Of a DNA stretch of 64,000 bases, positions 43,569 to 51,195 are shown in pieces (the stretch's first letter is position 1; each line of letters begins with the position of its first letter). The stretch covers positions 124,001 through 188,000 of the forward strand of contig OMZV01000008.1 in assembly GCA_900315635.1 (NCBI GenBank), given 5' to 3'. The position numbers and the translations under genes were made by a program. The notes beneath the pieces were generated by a model. It had not been told where the DNA came from. It did no database searches and saw only the letters and a program-made list of their open reading frames with translations. This DNA comes from an uncultured Prevotella sp. GTDB lineage: Bacteria > Bacteroidota > Bacteroidia > Bacteroidales > Bacteroidaceae.

Positions 43569-44948
43569 ATGGAACTTCAAGATATTAAATCAGTATATTT
43601 CATTGGAATCGGCGGTATCGGCATGAGCGCTATCGCCCGTTACTTCAATCATCGTGGATTGATAGTTGCCGGATACGACAAGACAACAACAGTGCTGACA
43701 CGCAAGCTGGAGGAAGAAGGCATGATTCTCCACTACAAGGACGACGTTGAGCAGATTCCTAACGCCTGCCGCGACCCGAAGTCAACACTCGTTGTGTTCA
43801 CTCCTGCCATTCCAAAGGACCACAAGGAGCTGAACTACTTCCGCAACAACGGATTCGAAGTACAGAAGCGTGCACAGGTTCTCGGCATTCTCACACGTGC
43901 TCACAAAGGCTTGTGTGTTGCCGGAACTCACGGTAAGACCACCACGTCTACCATGTGCGCACATATCATGCATCAAAGCCACGTCGACTGTAACGCATTC
44001 CTCGGCGGTATCTCAAAGAACTACGGAACCAACTATATCCTCTCCGACAAGAGCGACTACGTTGTTATCGAGGCAGATGAGTTCGACCGTTCGTTCCATT
44101 GGCTCCGTCCGTGGATGAGCGTTATCACAGCTACCGACCCTGACCACCTCGATATTTACGGTACGAAAGAGGCTTATCTTGAAAGTTTCCGCCATTACTC
44201 AGAGCTTATTCAGCCGGGTGGCGCACTCATCATCCACACTAATCTGGAGATGAAGCCAAACGTTCAGCCGGGCGTCAGGACATACACCTACAGCCGTGAC
44301 GAGGGCGACTTCCATGCCGAGAATATCCGCATTGCCAACGGTGAGATTATCTTCGACTTCGTTTCACCAGTGGAGAACATCAAGGACATTCAGCTCGGAC
44401 AGCCTATTCCAATCAATATAGAGAACGGTGTAGCCGCTATGGCACTTGCCCAGCTCAATGGTTGCACTGCAGATGAGATTCGCAACGGAATGAAGACATA
44501 CGAAGGCGTTGACCGCCGCTTCGACTTCAAGATTCGCAACGGCCGTCACGTGCTTCTCTCCGACTATGGCCATCACCCGAAGGAGATACTCATGAGTGCG
44601 AAGAGTCTGCGTGAGATCTACCCTAACCGCAAGATTACGGTTATGTTCCAGCCGCACCTCTACACCCGCACCCGCGACTTCTACAAGGACTTCGCAGCAT
44701 CGTTGAGCAACTTCGACGAGGTTATCCTCACCGATATTTACCCAGCCCGTGAGCAGCCGATACCAGGAGTAACGAGCAAGCTCATCTACGACAACATCAA
44801 GCCGGGCGTCGAGAAGACCCTTATCAAGAAGGACGATGTCCTCGACTATGTTAAGAGCCGTGACTTCGATGTTCTCGAAATCCTTGGTGCCGGCAACCTC
44901 GACGACCTCGTGCCGCAGATTGCTGAGATAATTAAGGGTAAAGAATAG
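43569..44948 (+). CDS. murC: UDP-MurNAc:L-Ala ligase MurC
   Basis: MurC adds L-alanine to UDP-MurNAc. The 459-residue product has the N-terminal FIGIGGIGMSAIARYF, ATP motif GTHGKTTTST (about residue 121), ADEFDRSFH and the late YGHHPKE. It is complete and lies 9 nt behind murG. Confidence 0.97.
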   Translation: MELQDIKSVYFIGIGGIGMSAIARYFNHRGLIVAGYDKTTTVLTRKLEEEGMILHYKDDVEQIPNACRDPKSTLVVFTPAIPKDHKELNYFRNNGFEVQKRAQVLGILTRAHKGLCVAGTHGKTTTSTMCAHIMHQSHVDCNAFLGGISKNYGTNYILSDKSDYVVIEADEFDRSFHWLRPWMSVITATDPDHLDIYGTKEAYLESFRHYSELIQPGGALIIHTNLEMKPNVQPGVRTYTYSRDEGDFHAENIRIANGEIIFDFVSPVENIKDIQLGQPIPINIENGVAAMALAQLNGCTADEIRNGMKTYEGVDRRFDFKIRNGRHVLLSDYGHHPKEILMSAKSLREIYPNRKITVMFQPHLYTRTRDFYKDFAASLSNFDEVILTDIYPAREQPIPGVTSKLIYDNIKPGVEKTLIKKDDVLDYVKSRDFDVLEILGAGNLDDLVPQIAEIIKGKE

Positions 44949-44961
44949 GCATAATATATTT

Positions 44962-45111
44962 CCACCAAGCCTCCCCCAAAGGGAGGTGTCTGGTTACCTG
45001 ATAAAGGATAAGGGATAAGTAATATAAAAGGAACGGACCTACTCCACAAGAAATAACCACACTGAAACACCAATGTGATTAAACATCCTCCCCTTGAGGG
45101 AGGCTTGGTGG
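44962..45111 (+). repeat. 150-bp element with hairpin terminal inverted repeats (MITE/REP-like)
   Basis: The left end (44962-44988) and the complement of the right end (45084-45111) share CCACCAAGCCTCCC and the following 13 bases with few differences. Each end is also a small palindrome by itself (CCTCCC, five bases, GGGAGG). It has no coding capacity and fills the murC-ftsQ spacer. No target-site duplication is obvious. Confidence 0.88.
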
Positions 45112-45127
45112 GGATTAACAACAAATA

Positions 45128-46051
45128 ATGCATCCACGCGCAAAGAAAATAATAATCGGCACACTCGACGTCCTGCTTGGCGTCTATCTTCTGCTTGCAG
45201 TGACATCGTTCAACAAGCCGAAGACGGTTGACCGTGTATGCTCTAAAGTCGAGATCACCGTCGCCGACTCGTCAGATGCCGGATTCCTCAGCGCCGCCGA
45301 GATAAAGCAGCTCCTGCAAAACAAGAACCTCTACCCCCTCGGCAAGAAGATGAGCACCATCAACCCGCGCAGCCTCGAAGAGGCAATGGCACCACGTGGA
45401 GGCGGAGGCGGCATACCATTCGTCAAGACGGCAGAATGCTACAAGACCGAAGACGGTCATGTTTGCATACTCATCACACAACGGACACCGCTCATCAGGG
45501 TCAAGAGTCTAAATGGCGATGACTACTATCTCGACGACCAGGGCGGCACAATGCCAAACTCAAAGTACACAAGCGACCTAATAGTCGTCACCGGAGCCGT
45601 AACAAAGTCATACGCCCGCTACTACATCACGCCTCTGGCACAGGCTATAATGGCAAGCGAATTCTGGAAGAACCAGATAGAGCAGATAAACATCACAAAG
45701 GATTTGGGCGTCGAACTCGTTCCCCGCGTCGGCAACCACATTATCTATATAGGGCAATTGCCGTGGGGAAAGTACAAGGGACAGATAGACAACAGCGTCA
45801 CAGCCTACGTCAACAGCAAACTCGACCGCACGTTGAACTTCTACAAATACGGTCTCAACAAAGTCGGTTGGAACAAATACGACTACATCGATGTCGAGCT
45901 CGACAACCAGATAGTCTGCCGCAAGAACAGTCACGAGACAACTCAACAGACAGAACAGACACAACCGGAACAGCCCAAGACAGAAGCTAAGCCCGATACT
46001 GAGAAGAACGAAAAGCGTAGCAAAGACACGCTCTCACATCACGATATATAA
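45128..46051 (+). CDS. ftsQ: Cell division protein FtsQ/DivIB
   Basis: FtsQ links FtsL to the septal synthase in the periplasm. The 307-residue product has one N-terminal transmembrane helix (IIGTLDVLLGVYLLLAVTSF), a POTRA-like region (VEITVADSSDAGFLSAAEIK) and a beta domain, as in Bacteroidetes FtsQ. It ends in a charged tail (EQTQPEQPKTEAKPDTEKNE) of low complexity. Its place between murC and ftsA supports the call. Confidence 0.9.
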   Translation: MHPRAKKIIIGTLDVLLGVYLLLAVTSFNKPKTVDRVCSKVEITVADSSDAGFLSAAEIKQLLQNKNLYPLGKKMSTINPRSLEEAMAPRGGGGGIPFVKTAECYKTEDGHVCILITQRTPLIRVKSLNGDDYYLDDQGGTMPNSKYTSDLIVVTGAVTKSYARYYITPLAQAIMASEFWKNQIEQINITKDLGVELVPRVGNHIIYIGQLPWGKYKGQIDNSVTAYVNSKLDRTLNFYKYGLNKVGWNKYDYIDVELDNQIVCRKNSHETTQQTEQTQPEQPKTEAKPDTEKNEKRSKDTLSHHDI

Positions 46052-46072
46052 TAAAAAAACTCATCAACATAT

Positions 46073-47527
46073 ATGGCAAACGAATTCATTGTAGCCATCG
46101 AATTAGGCTCATCCAATATCCGTGGTATTGCCGGGAGGAAGAACCCCGACGGCAGTATCAATGTCCTTGCCGTGGTCACCGAAGACTCCTCACAGTGCAT
46201 CCGCAAGGGAGTCGTCTACAACATTGCCAAGACAGGACAGTGCATAACCAACATCATAAACAAGCTTAAGGCACAGCTTAAGCGTGAGATAACACAGGTT
46301 TATGTCGGAGTAGGCGGACAGTCCATCCGCAGCGTCCGCAACGTCATCGTAAAGGAATTCCCTGAGGAGACGATGATTACCAGCGAGATGATCAACGAAC
46401 TGATGGACGCCAACCGCAGCATGAGCTACCCTGACCAGGAGATCCTCGACGCAGCCACACAGGAATACAAGGTCGACAAGCAGTTCCAGATCGACCCTGT
46501 AGGCATAAAGGCTACCCGTCTTGAGGGCAACTTCCTGAACATTCTGTGGCGCAAGCAATTCTACGACGACCTCAACACCTGCTTCGACAAGGCAGGCATT
46601 GCCATTGCTGAGTTGTATCTCGCCCCACTGGCACTTGCCGACAGCGTGCTCAGCGAAGCCGAGAAGCGTGGCGGATGCGTACTCGTCGACCTCGGAGCCG
46701 ACACGACAACGGTTTCCGTCTACCACAAGAACATTCTCCGCCATCTGGCTGTTATACCACTCGGCGGCAGCAATATAACAAAGGACATCGCCTCTCTGCA
46801 AATCGAAGAGGCTGATGCCGAGAAGATGAAACTGCAGTATGGCAGTGCCTACACCGACAACTCCGACATCGACAACTCGCTCAACTACCCTATCGACGAG
46901 GAACGCCACGTCGAGAGCCGCAAGTTTGTAGATATTGTCGAGGCACGCCTCAACGAGATAATAGAGAACGTCTGGTATCAGGTTCCGTCTGAATATGCCG
47001 ACAAACTCCTTGGCGGTATCATCCTTACCGGTGGCGGGTCGAACATGAAGAATATCAAGAAAGCATTCCAGACCCACACTCATATCGACAAGATACGCAT
47101 TGCCAAGTTTGTAACTCCGACTATCACGTCGAGCAACAAGCTCGTCAACGCCCACGACGGACGTATGAACACTGTTCTTGGACTGCTTGTCAAGGGCGAC
47201 ATGAACTGTGCAGGCGGTGAGCTCAACTCCAACGGTGACCTCTTCGGAGCCGGAAAGAAGCCGGGCGTAACCACAGCCGATGTCCATCGCACGCCACGCA
47301 ACCCCGACGAGATCGGTCAGGGCGTAGTCCTCACCGCTGCAGAGAAGGCTAAGAAAGAGGAGGAAGCCCGTCGCAAGCGTGAGGAAGAGGAGCGCCGCAA
47401 ACGTGAGGAAGAGGAGCGCCGCAAGCGTGAGGAAGAGGAAGAGCGCAAGCGTAATAGCCCTCTCCACAAGTTCGGACGTAAGCTCAAAAACTTCTTCGGT
47501 ACAATGATGGAGCCGGAGGACGAGTAA
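46073..47527 (+). CDS. ftsA: Cell division protein FtsA
   Basis: FtsA is the actin-like ATPase that ties FtsZ to the membrane. The 484-residue product has the phosphate loops AIELGSSNIRGIAGRK and LVDLGADTTTVSVYHKN, and the ATP motif GGIILTGGGSNMKNI. The C-terminus has three or more copies of the octad RRKREEEE, then an amphipathic helix (LHKFGRKLKNFF), the probable membrane-targeting segment. The octads are encoded by a 24-nt DNA repeat at about 47370-47450. Confidence 0.96.
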   Translation: MANEFIVAIELGSSNIRGIAGRKNPDGSINVLAVVTEDSSQCIRKGVVYNIAKTGQCITNIINKLKAQLKREITQVYVGVGGQSIRSVRNVIVKEFPEETMITSEMINELMDANRSMSYPDQEILDAATQEYKVDKQFQIDPVGIKATRLEGNFLNILWRKQFYDDLNTCFDKAGIAIAELYLAPLALADSVLSEAEKRGGCVLVDLGADTTTVSVYHKNILRHLAVIPLGGSNITKDIASLQIEEADAEKMKLQYGSAYTDNSDIDNSLNYPIDEERHVESRKFVDIVEARLNEIIENVWYQVPSEYADKLLGGIILTGGGSNMKNIKKAFQTHTHIDKIRIAKFVTPTITSSNKLVNAHDGRMNTVLGLLVKGDMNCAGGELNSNGDLFGAGKKPGVTTADVHRTPRNPDEIGQGVVLTAAEKAKKEEEARRKREEEERRKREEEERRKREEEEERKRNSPLHKFGRKLKNFFGTMMEPEDE

Positions 47528-47560
47528 TAGACAATGACAAAACTCTGAAATTTGAATATT

Positions 47561-48931
47561 ATGGCAGACAATAATAAAAATAATATAGATGCACTTGACT
47601 TCGAGAGCAACAACGACGTCCTTGACTTCGGTGGCGACGACGAGAAAGCCAACAGCATCATCAAGGTCATAGGAGTCGGTGGCGGCGGTGGCAATGCCGT
47701 CAACCACATGTACAAGGAGGGTATCCACGACGTTAGCTTCGTACTCTGCAATACCGACGCTCAGGCACTCAACGACAGTCCTGTTCCTGTTCACTTGCAG
47801 TTAGGTAAAGAAGGACTCGGAGCCGGCAATAAGCCGGAGCGTGCCCGTCAGGCTGCCGAGGAGACTCTCGACGAGATAAAGCACATGCTCTCCGACGGCA
47901 CAAAGATGGCATTCATAACAGCCGGAATGGGTGGTGGTACCGGTACCGGTGCAGCTCCTGTCATTGCCCGTGTGAGCAAGGATATGGGCATCCTGACTGT
48001 AGGTATCGTTACAATCCCGTTCAAGTTCGAGGGCAATAAGAAGATTGACCAGGCTCTCGATGGTGTCGAGGAAATGGCAAAGCATGTCGACGCCCTGCTC
48101 GTTATCAACAACGAGCGCCTTCGTGAGATCTATCCGGAGCTGACTCTCGTCGACGCTTTCGGTAAGGCGGATGACACCTTGAGTGTAGCCGCAAAGAGCA
48201 TTGCCGAGATTATTACCGTCCACGGACTGATAAACCTCGACTTCAACGACGTTAAGACCGTTCTGAAGGACGGTGGAGTAGCTATCATGTCTACTGGCTA
48301 TGGCGAAGGCGAAGGCCGTGTAAAGCAGGCTATCGACAACGCACTAAACTCGCCGTTGCTCAACGACAACGACATATACAACGCCAAGAAGATTCTGCTC
48401 TCAATAAACTTCTGCAACGAGAAGAATGCCGACAGCTCATCACTGACAATGGACGAGATGAACGATGTCAACGACTTCATGAGCCGGTTCGGCGACGGAT
48501 TCGAGTTGAAATGGGGTGTTGCCCTCGACCCGGACCTCGGCAAGAAAGTCAAAGTCACCATCCTTGCTACCGGTTTCGGTATCGAGAATGTCGACGGAAT
48601 GGGACAGCACATCAAGCACCAGAAGCAGGAAGACATCGAGCGCATACGCAAGGAAGAGGAAGAGGCAGCCGACAAGCGCGACCGCCGCGATCGTTACTAC
48701 AAGGACAGCAACAACACTCAGTACAAGCGCCGTCCGCACACTTACATCTTCTCCAGCGACGATCTCGACAACGACGATGTAATCCTCGCCGTCGAGAACA
48801 CGCCTACCTACAAGCGCACAAAGCAGATGCTTGCCGAGATAAAGAACACCGGTTCAAACATGGCTCAGGTCGATGAGAAACCTAAGAACGACGAACCGGT
48901 AAAGAGTGTAATAGACTTTAGCGAAGACTAA
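47561..48931 (+). CDS. ftsZ: Cell division protein FtsZ
   Basis: FtsZ is the tubulin-like GTPase of the Z ring. The start is the ATG at 47561 (MADNNKNN); a TTG three codons earlier is less likely. The 456-residue product has KVIGVGGGGGNAVNHM and the tubulin signature GGGTGTGAAPVIAR (about residue 124), then the globular domain to about residue 330, a charged linker, and a conserved-looking C-terminal end (DEPVKSVIDFSED). Confidence 0.98.
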   Translation: MADNNKNNIDALDFESNNDVLDFGGDDEKANSIIKVIGVGGGGGNAVNHMYKEGIHDVSFVLCNTDAQALNDSPVPVHLQLGKEGLGAGNKPERARQAAEETLDEIKHMLSDGTKMAFITAGMGGGTGTGAAPVIARVSKDMGILTVGIVTIPFKFEGNKKIDQALDGVEEMAKHVDALLVINNERLREIYPELTLVDAFGKADDTLSVAAKSIAEIITVHGLINLDFNDVKTVLKDGGVAIMSTGYGEGEGRVKQAIDNALNSPLLNDNDIYNAKKILLSINFCNEKNADSSSLTMDEMNDVNDFMSRFGDGFELKWGVALDPDLGKKVKVTILATGFGIENVDGMGQHIKHQKQEDIERIRKEEEEAADKRDRRDRYYKDSNNTQYKRRPHTYIFSSDDLDNDDVILAVENTPTYKRTKQMLAEIKNTGSNMAQVDEKPKNDEPVKSVIDFSED

Positions 48932-48938
48932 TAGAATT

Positions 48939-49388
48939 ATGGCATTATACGATACAATTAATAAGGACATACCCGCAGCCATGAAGGCTCGCGACAAAGT
49001 CCGCTTGGAGACCCTCCGCAACATCAAGAAGGTTTTCCTTGAGGCAAAGACGGCACCGGGTTCGGATGGTGAACTCAGCGATGCCGCAGCATTGAAGATT
49101 TTACAGAAGCTTGCAAAGCAGGGCAAGGAGAGTGCCGACACCTATACAAAGGCTAACCGCCAAGACCTCGCCGACGCCGAGCTTGCTCAGGTAAAGGTCA
49201 TAGAGGAGTATCTCCCGAAGCCTCTCACCGAGGAAGAAATTACCGCAAAGGTAAAGGAGATCATCGCACAGACCGGTGCCACATCTATGAAGGACATGGG
49301 CAAGGTAATGGGCATCGCCTCAAAGCAGATGACCGGTCAGGCTGACGGTGGCGCAATCTCAAAGATTGTACGCTCTATACTGGCATAG
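48939..49388 (+). CDS. GatB/YqeY domain protein
   Basis: The 149-residue product matches the YqeY family, which resembles the tail domain of the GatB amidotransferase subunit (MKARDKVRLETLRNIKKVFL, EEYLPKPLTEEEITAKVKEI, DMGKVMGIASKQMTGQADGG). Its precise function is unknown. It starts 7 nt after ftsZ, so it is the last gene of the cluster, and a terminator follows. Confidence 0.93.
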   Translation: MALYDTINKDIPAAMKARDKVRLETLRNIKKVFLEAKTAPGSDGELSDAAALKILQKLAKQGKESADTYTKANRQDLADAELAQVKVIEEYLPKPLTEEEITAKVKEIIAQTGATSMKDMGKVMGIASKQMTGQADGGAISKIVRSILA

Positions 49389-49408
49389 TCCAATACTCTT
49401 ATCTATAG

Positions 49409-49455
49409 AAAAAACGGGAATAACGCTTATCAAAAACGTTATTCCCGTTTTTCAT
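49409..49455 (+). terminator. Intrinsic terminator of the division cluster
   Basis: AAAAACGGGAATAACG pairs with CGTTATTCCCGTTTTT around an 11-nt loop. The stem is long and nearly perfect; it can act on both strands. Confidence 0.93.
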
Positions 49456-49669
49456 TTTATTGTCGTCTCGATTTATCGTCGAAAATCCACTGATAATTAT
49501 AATTATTTACAAAACATCGTCTGAGAATCGAATAGAATCCTCCAAGCAGTATTTTAGTGTGAAATACGGGATTTTTAAACTTTCGGCTATTATCTGTTAA
49601 TCAATCACTTGTATTTTCTTAACAAACAATTTTAGACCGTTTTAAACCAAAAACTTCACTTTTTCTGTT

Positions 49670-49757
49670 TGTAATAAGGACTCAATCGCATTCTAAACGG
49701 GTATCTCTTACAATGCAAACGGGTATCTTTTACGATGCAACAGATACCCGTTTACGT
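49670..49757 (+). repeat. Array with a 22-nt period, about four units
   Basis: Units start at 49670, 49692, 49714 and 49736. The middle ones read TCTAAACGGGTATCTCTTAC and TGCAAACGGGTATCTTTTAC; the last carries the core in inverted orientation (CAGATACCCGTTTACG), so units 3 and 4 can form a hairpin. Confidence 0.88.
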
Positions 49758-49868
49758 TTTGTCCTAGTGTAAATCATGTTCTTGAGACTACATAGTCTTC
49801 TTTTTTCTCCTAGAACACCTAGAAAACTGAACAGAAAAACACGCAAAATTTTATTACTTCTGCTTTGA

Positions 49869-50978
49869 CTATATGTGAAGTGATTGACGAAGTTCATCCT
49901 CACTAATGCCAACGAGACCAGCCACCTGCGCCGGTGACATTCCTTTGTCCAGCAAAGCTTTTGCCATAGATATGATTTTATTGTTCTTCTCCGCAAGTGA
50001 CTTTTCTTTCTCCACTAACATCTTATTTTGCTCCGCCAAAGACTTCTTATGCTCCGCCAAAGACTTCTCTTGCTCCGCCAACAACTTATCTTGCTCCGCC
50101 AAAGACTTCTCATTCTCCGACAATAATTTTGCATTCTCCGCCAATAATTTTGCATTCTCCGCCAACAACTTATCCTGTTCTTTGATCTTCTTGTCACGGT
50201 TCATGATTGCGGTGTCGCGGTTCTCTATTGCCGAATAGTATTCGTCCTCGACATTCATATTCTGCCGCATGTCAGCATCAGCGGCAGCCTGCGTCAATCT
50301 ATGGACAATGTATTCCATACTGTCGTCGCCCTCGTAGTTCTTTTCGTCAAGACTGAGAACGTGCGGGTCGTTGCTGTCGGCTTTGGTCTGGTCGAAGACA
50401 CTCAGGACCTTATCCAGTCTATTATTAATCTGACCATGAAGTAGCGGTATTTGGACAATAATACTGTTATGGACAAGGCTTTCAATGAACGGGTCAGGCA
50501 TACCCTTCGTAACCACATTACCGTCATAGTCGTACGATTTGTGGTTCACATAGACAACCGGTACATCTATATCGCCAACACGATGCCCAAGCAGATAGAT
50601 AGTCACCATAGGGATAGCGTATCCCTCATGGCTGTTCTTGTTGATATTGCGTTTGTTGCTGTATTGCGCACCGAGATACTGGCGGAAACGAAGAGTCTCC
50701 GTTTCGAGCCATGTTTTCTGCAGTTCTACGAGAATAAGATGCTCCTTGCCGTCGTCTTCACGAACATTGGCAGCAAAGTCTATACGGAACATGGAAATCT
50801 TGTCCCTAGTCTCATTTGCATATTCATGAGGACGTGCCGCAATGCTCACTACTTCTTTCTTCAGCAATGCTGAAAGGATAGTCTTGGCTATACGTTCATC
50901 CTCCATGAGATACTTGAATACGGAGTCGTAAATCGGGTTGGCAATATGAACTATCATCTTCTGTTCCTCCTTTGTCAT
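49869..50978 (-). CDS. Rpn-family PD-(D/E)XK nuclease-like protein with heptad coiled coil
   Basis: The 369-residue product has an N-terminal PD-(D/E)XK fold of the Rpn/transposase-related family: NPIYDSVFKYLMEDERIAKT, then FRIDFAANVREDDGKEHLIL with the D and the E-x-Q of the active site (VELQKTW). Residues 271-333 are nine tandem heptads of the type LLAENAK or SLAEQDK, a parallel coiled coil. The C-terminal 34 residues form a small helical domain (SPAQVAGLVGISEDELRQSL). Related Rpn proteins promote recombination or defend against phage. It has its own promoter and stands alone between ftsZ and rpoC. Confidence 0.88.
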   Translation of the reverse strand: MTKEEQKMIVHIANPIYDSVFKYLMEDERIAKTILSALLKKEVVSIAARPHEYANETRDKISMFRIDFAANVREDDGKEHLILVELQKTWLETETLRFRQYLGAQYSNKRNINKNSHEGYAIPMVTIYLLGHRVGDIDVPVVYVNHKSYDYDGNVVTKGMPDPFIESLVHNSIIVQIPLLHGQINNRLDKVLSVFDQTKADSNDPHVLSLDEKNYEGDDSMEYIVHRLTQAAADADMRQNMNVEDEYYSAIENRDTAIMNRDKKIKEQDKLLAENAKLLAENAKLLSENEKSLAEQDKLLAEQEKSLAEHKKSLAEQNKMLVEKEKSLAEKNNKIISMAKALLDKGMSPAQVAGLVGISEDELRQSLHI

Positions 50979-50991
50979 TTATGTTTCGTGG

Positions 50992-51024
50992 ACAAAAATA
51001 CAATAAATTTTTGTATTCTTCAAA
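50992..51024 (-). promoter_or_regulatory. Promoter of the Rpn-family gene
   Basis: On the minus strand TTTG (complement of 51021-51024) and TATTTTTGT (complement of 50992-51000) are 20 nt apart. The start codon at 50978 follows 14 nt later. Confidence 0.75.
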
Positions 51025-51118
51025 CAAAAAACGAGTAATATTATTATTACAAAGACAATAATTCAAATATATTGTCCGATACTTCCGGCAAACAAAGTGA
51101 GGAAATGGAAAGCACACG

Positions 51119-51157
51119 AAAAAAGCCGTGAACCAAATGCTGGCTCACGGCTTTTTT
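51119..51157 (-). terminator. Intrinsic terminator behind rpoC (bidirectional)
   Basis: AAAAAAGCCGTGA pairs with TCACGGCTTTTTT. On the minus strand it ends the rpoBC transcript 39 nt after the rpoC stop. Confidence 0.92.
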
Positions 51158-51195
51158 ATGTGATTTAAATTAAGTTCCCTTTCAGATGTGAAATG

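Larger units (their letters stand above)
49389..49868 (+). other. 480-nt intergenic region behind the division cluster
   Basis: It holds the yqeY terminator (49409-49455) and a 22-nt-period array (49670-49757). I see no gene, tRNA or other structured RNA in the rest. Confidence 0.7.

Noticed and set aside
44846-45133. 95-codon minus-strand open frame across the murC-ftsQ spacer
   Set aside because: It is made of the inverted-repeat element and the antisense of the murC end; no family resemblance and no promoter.
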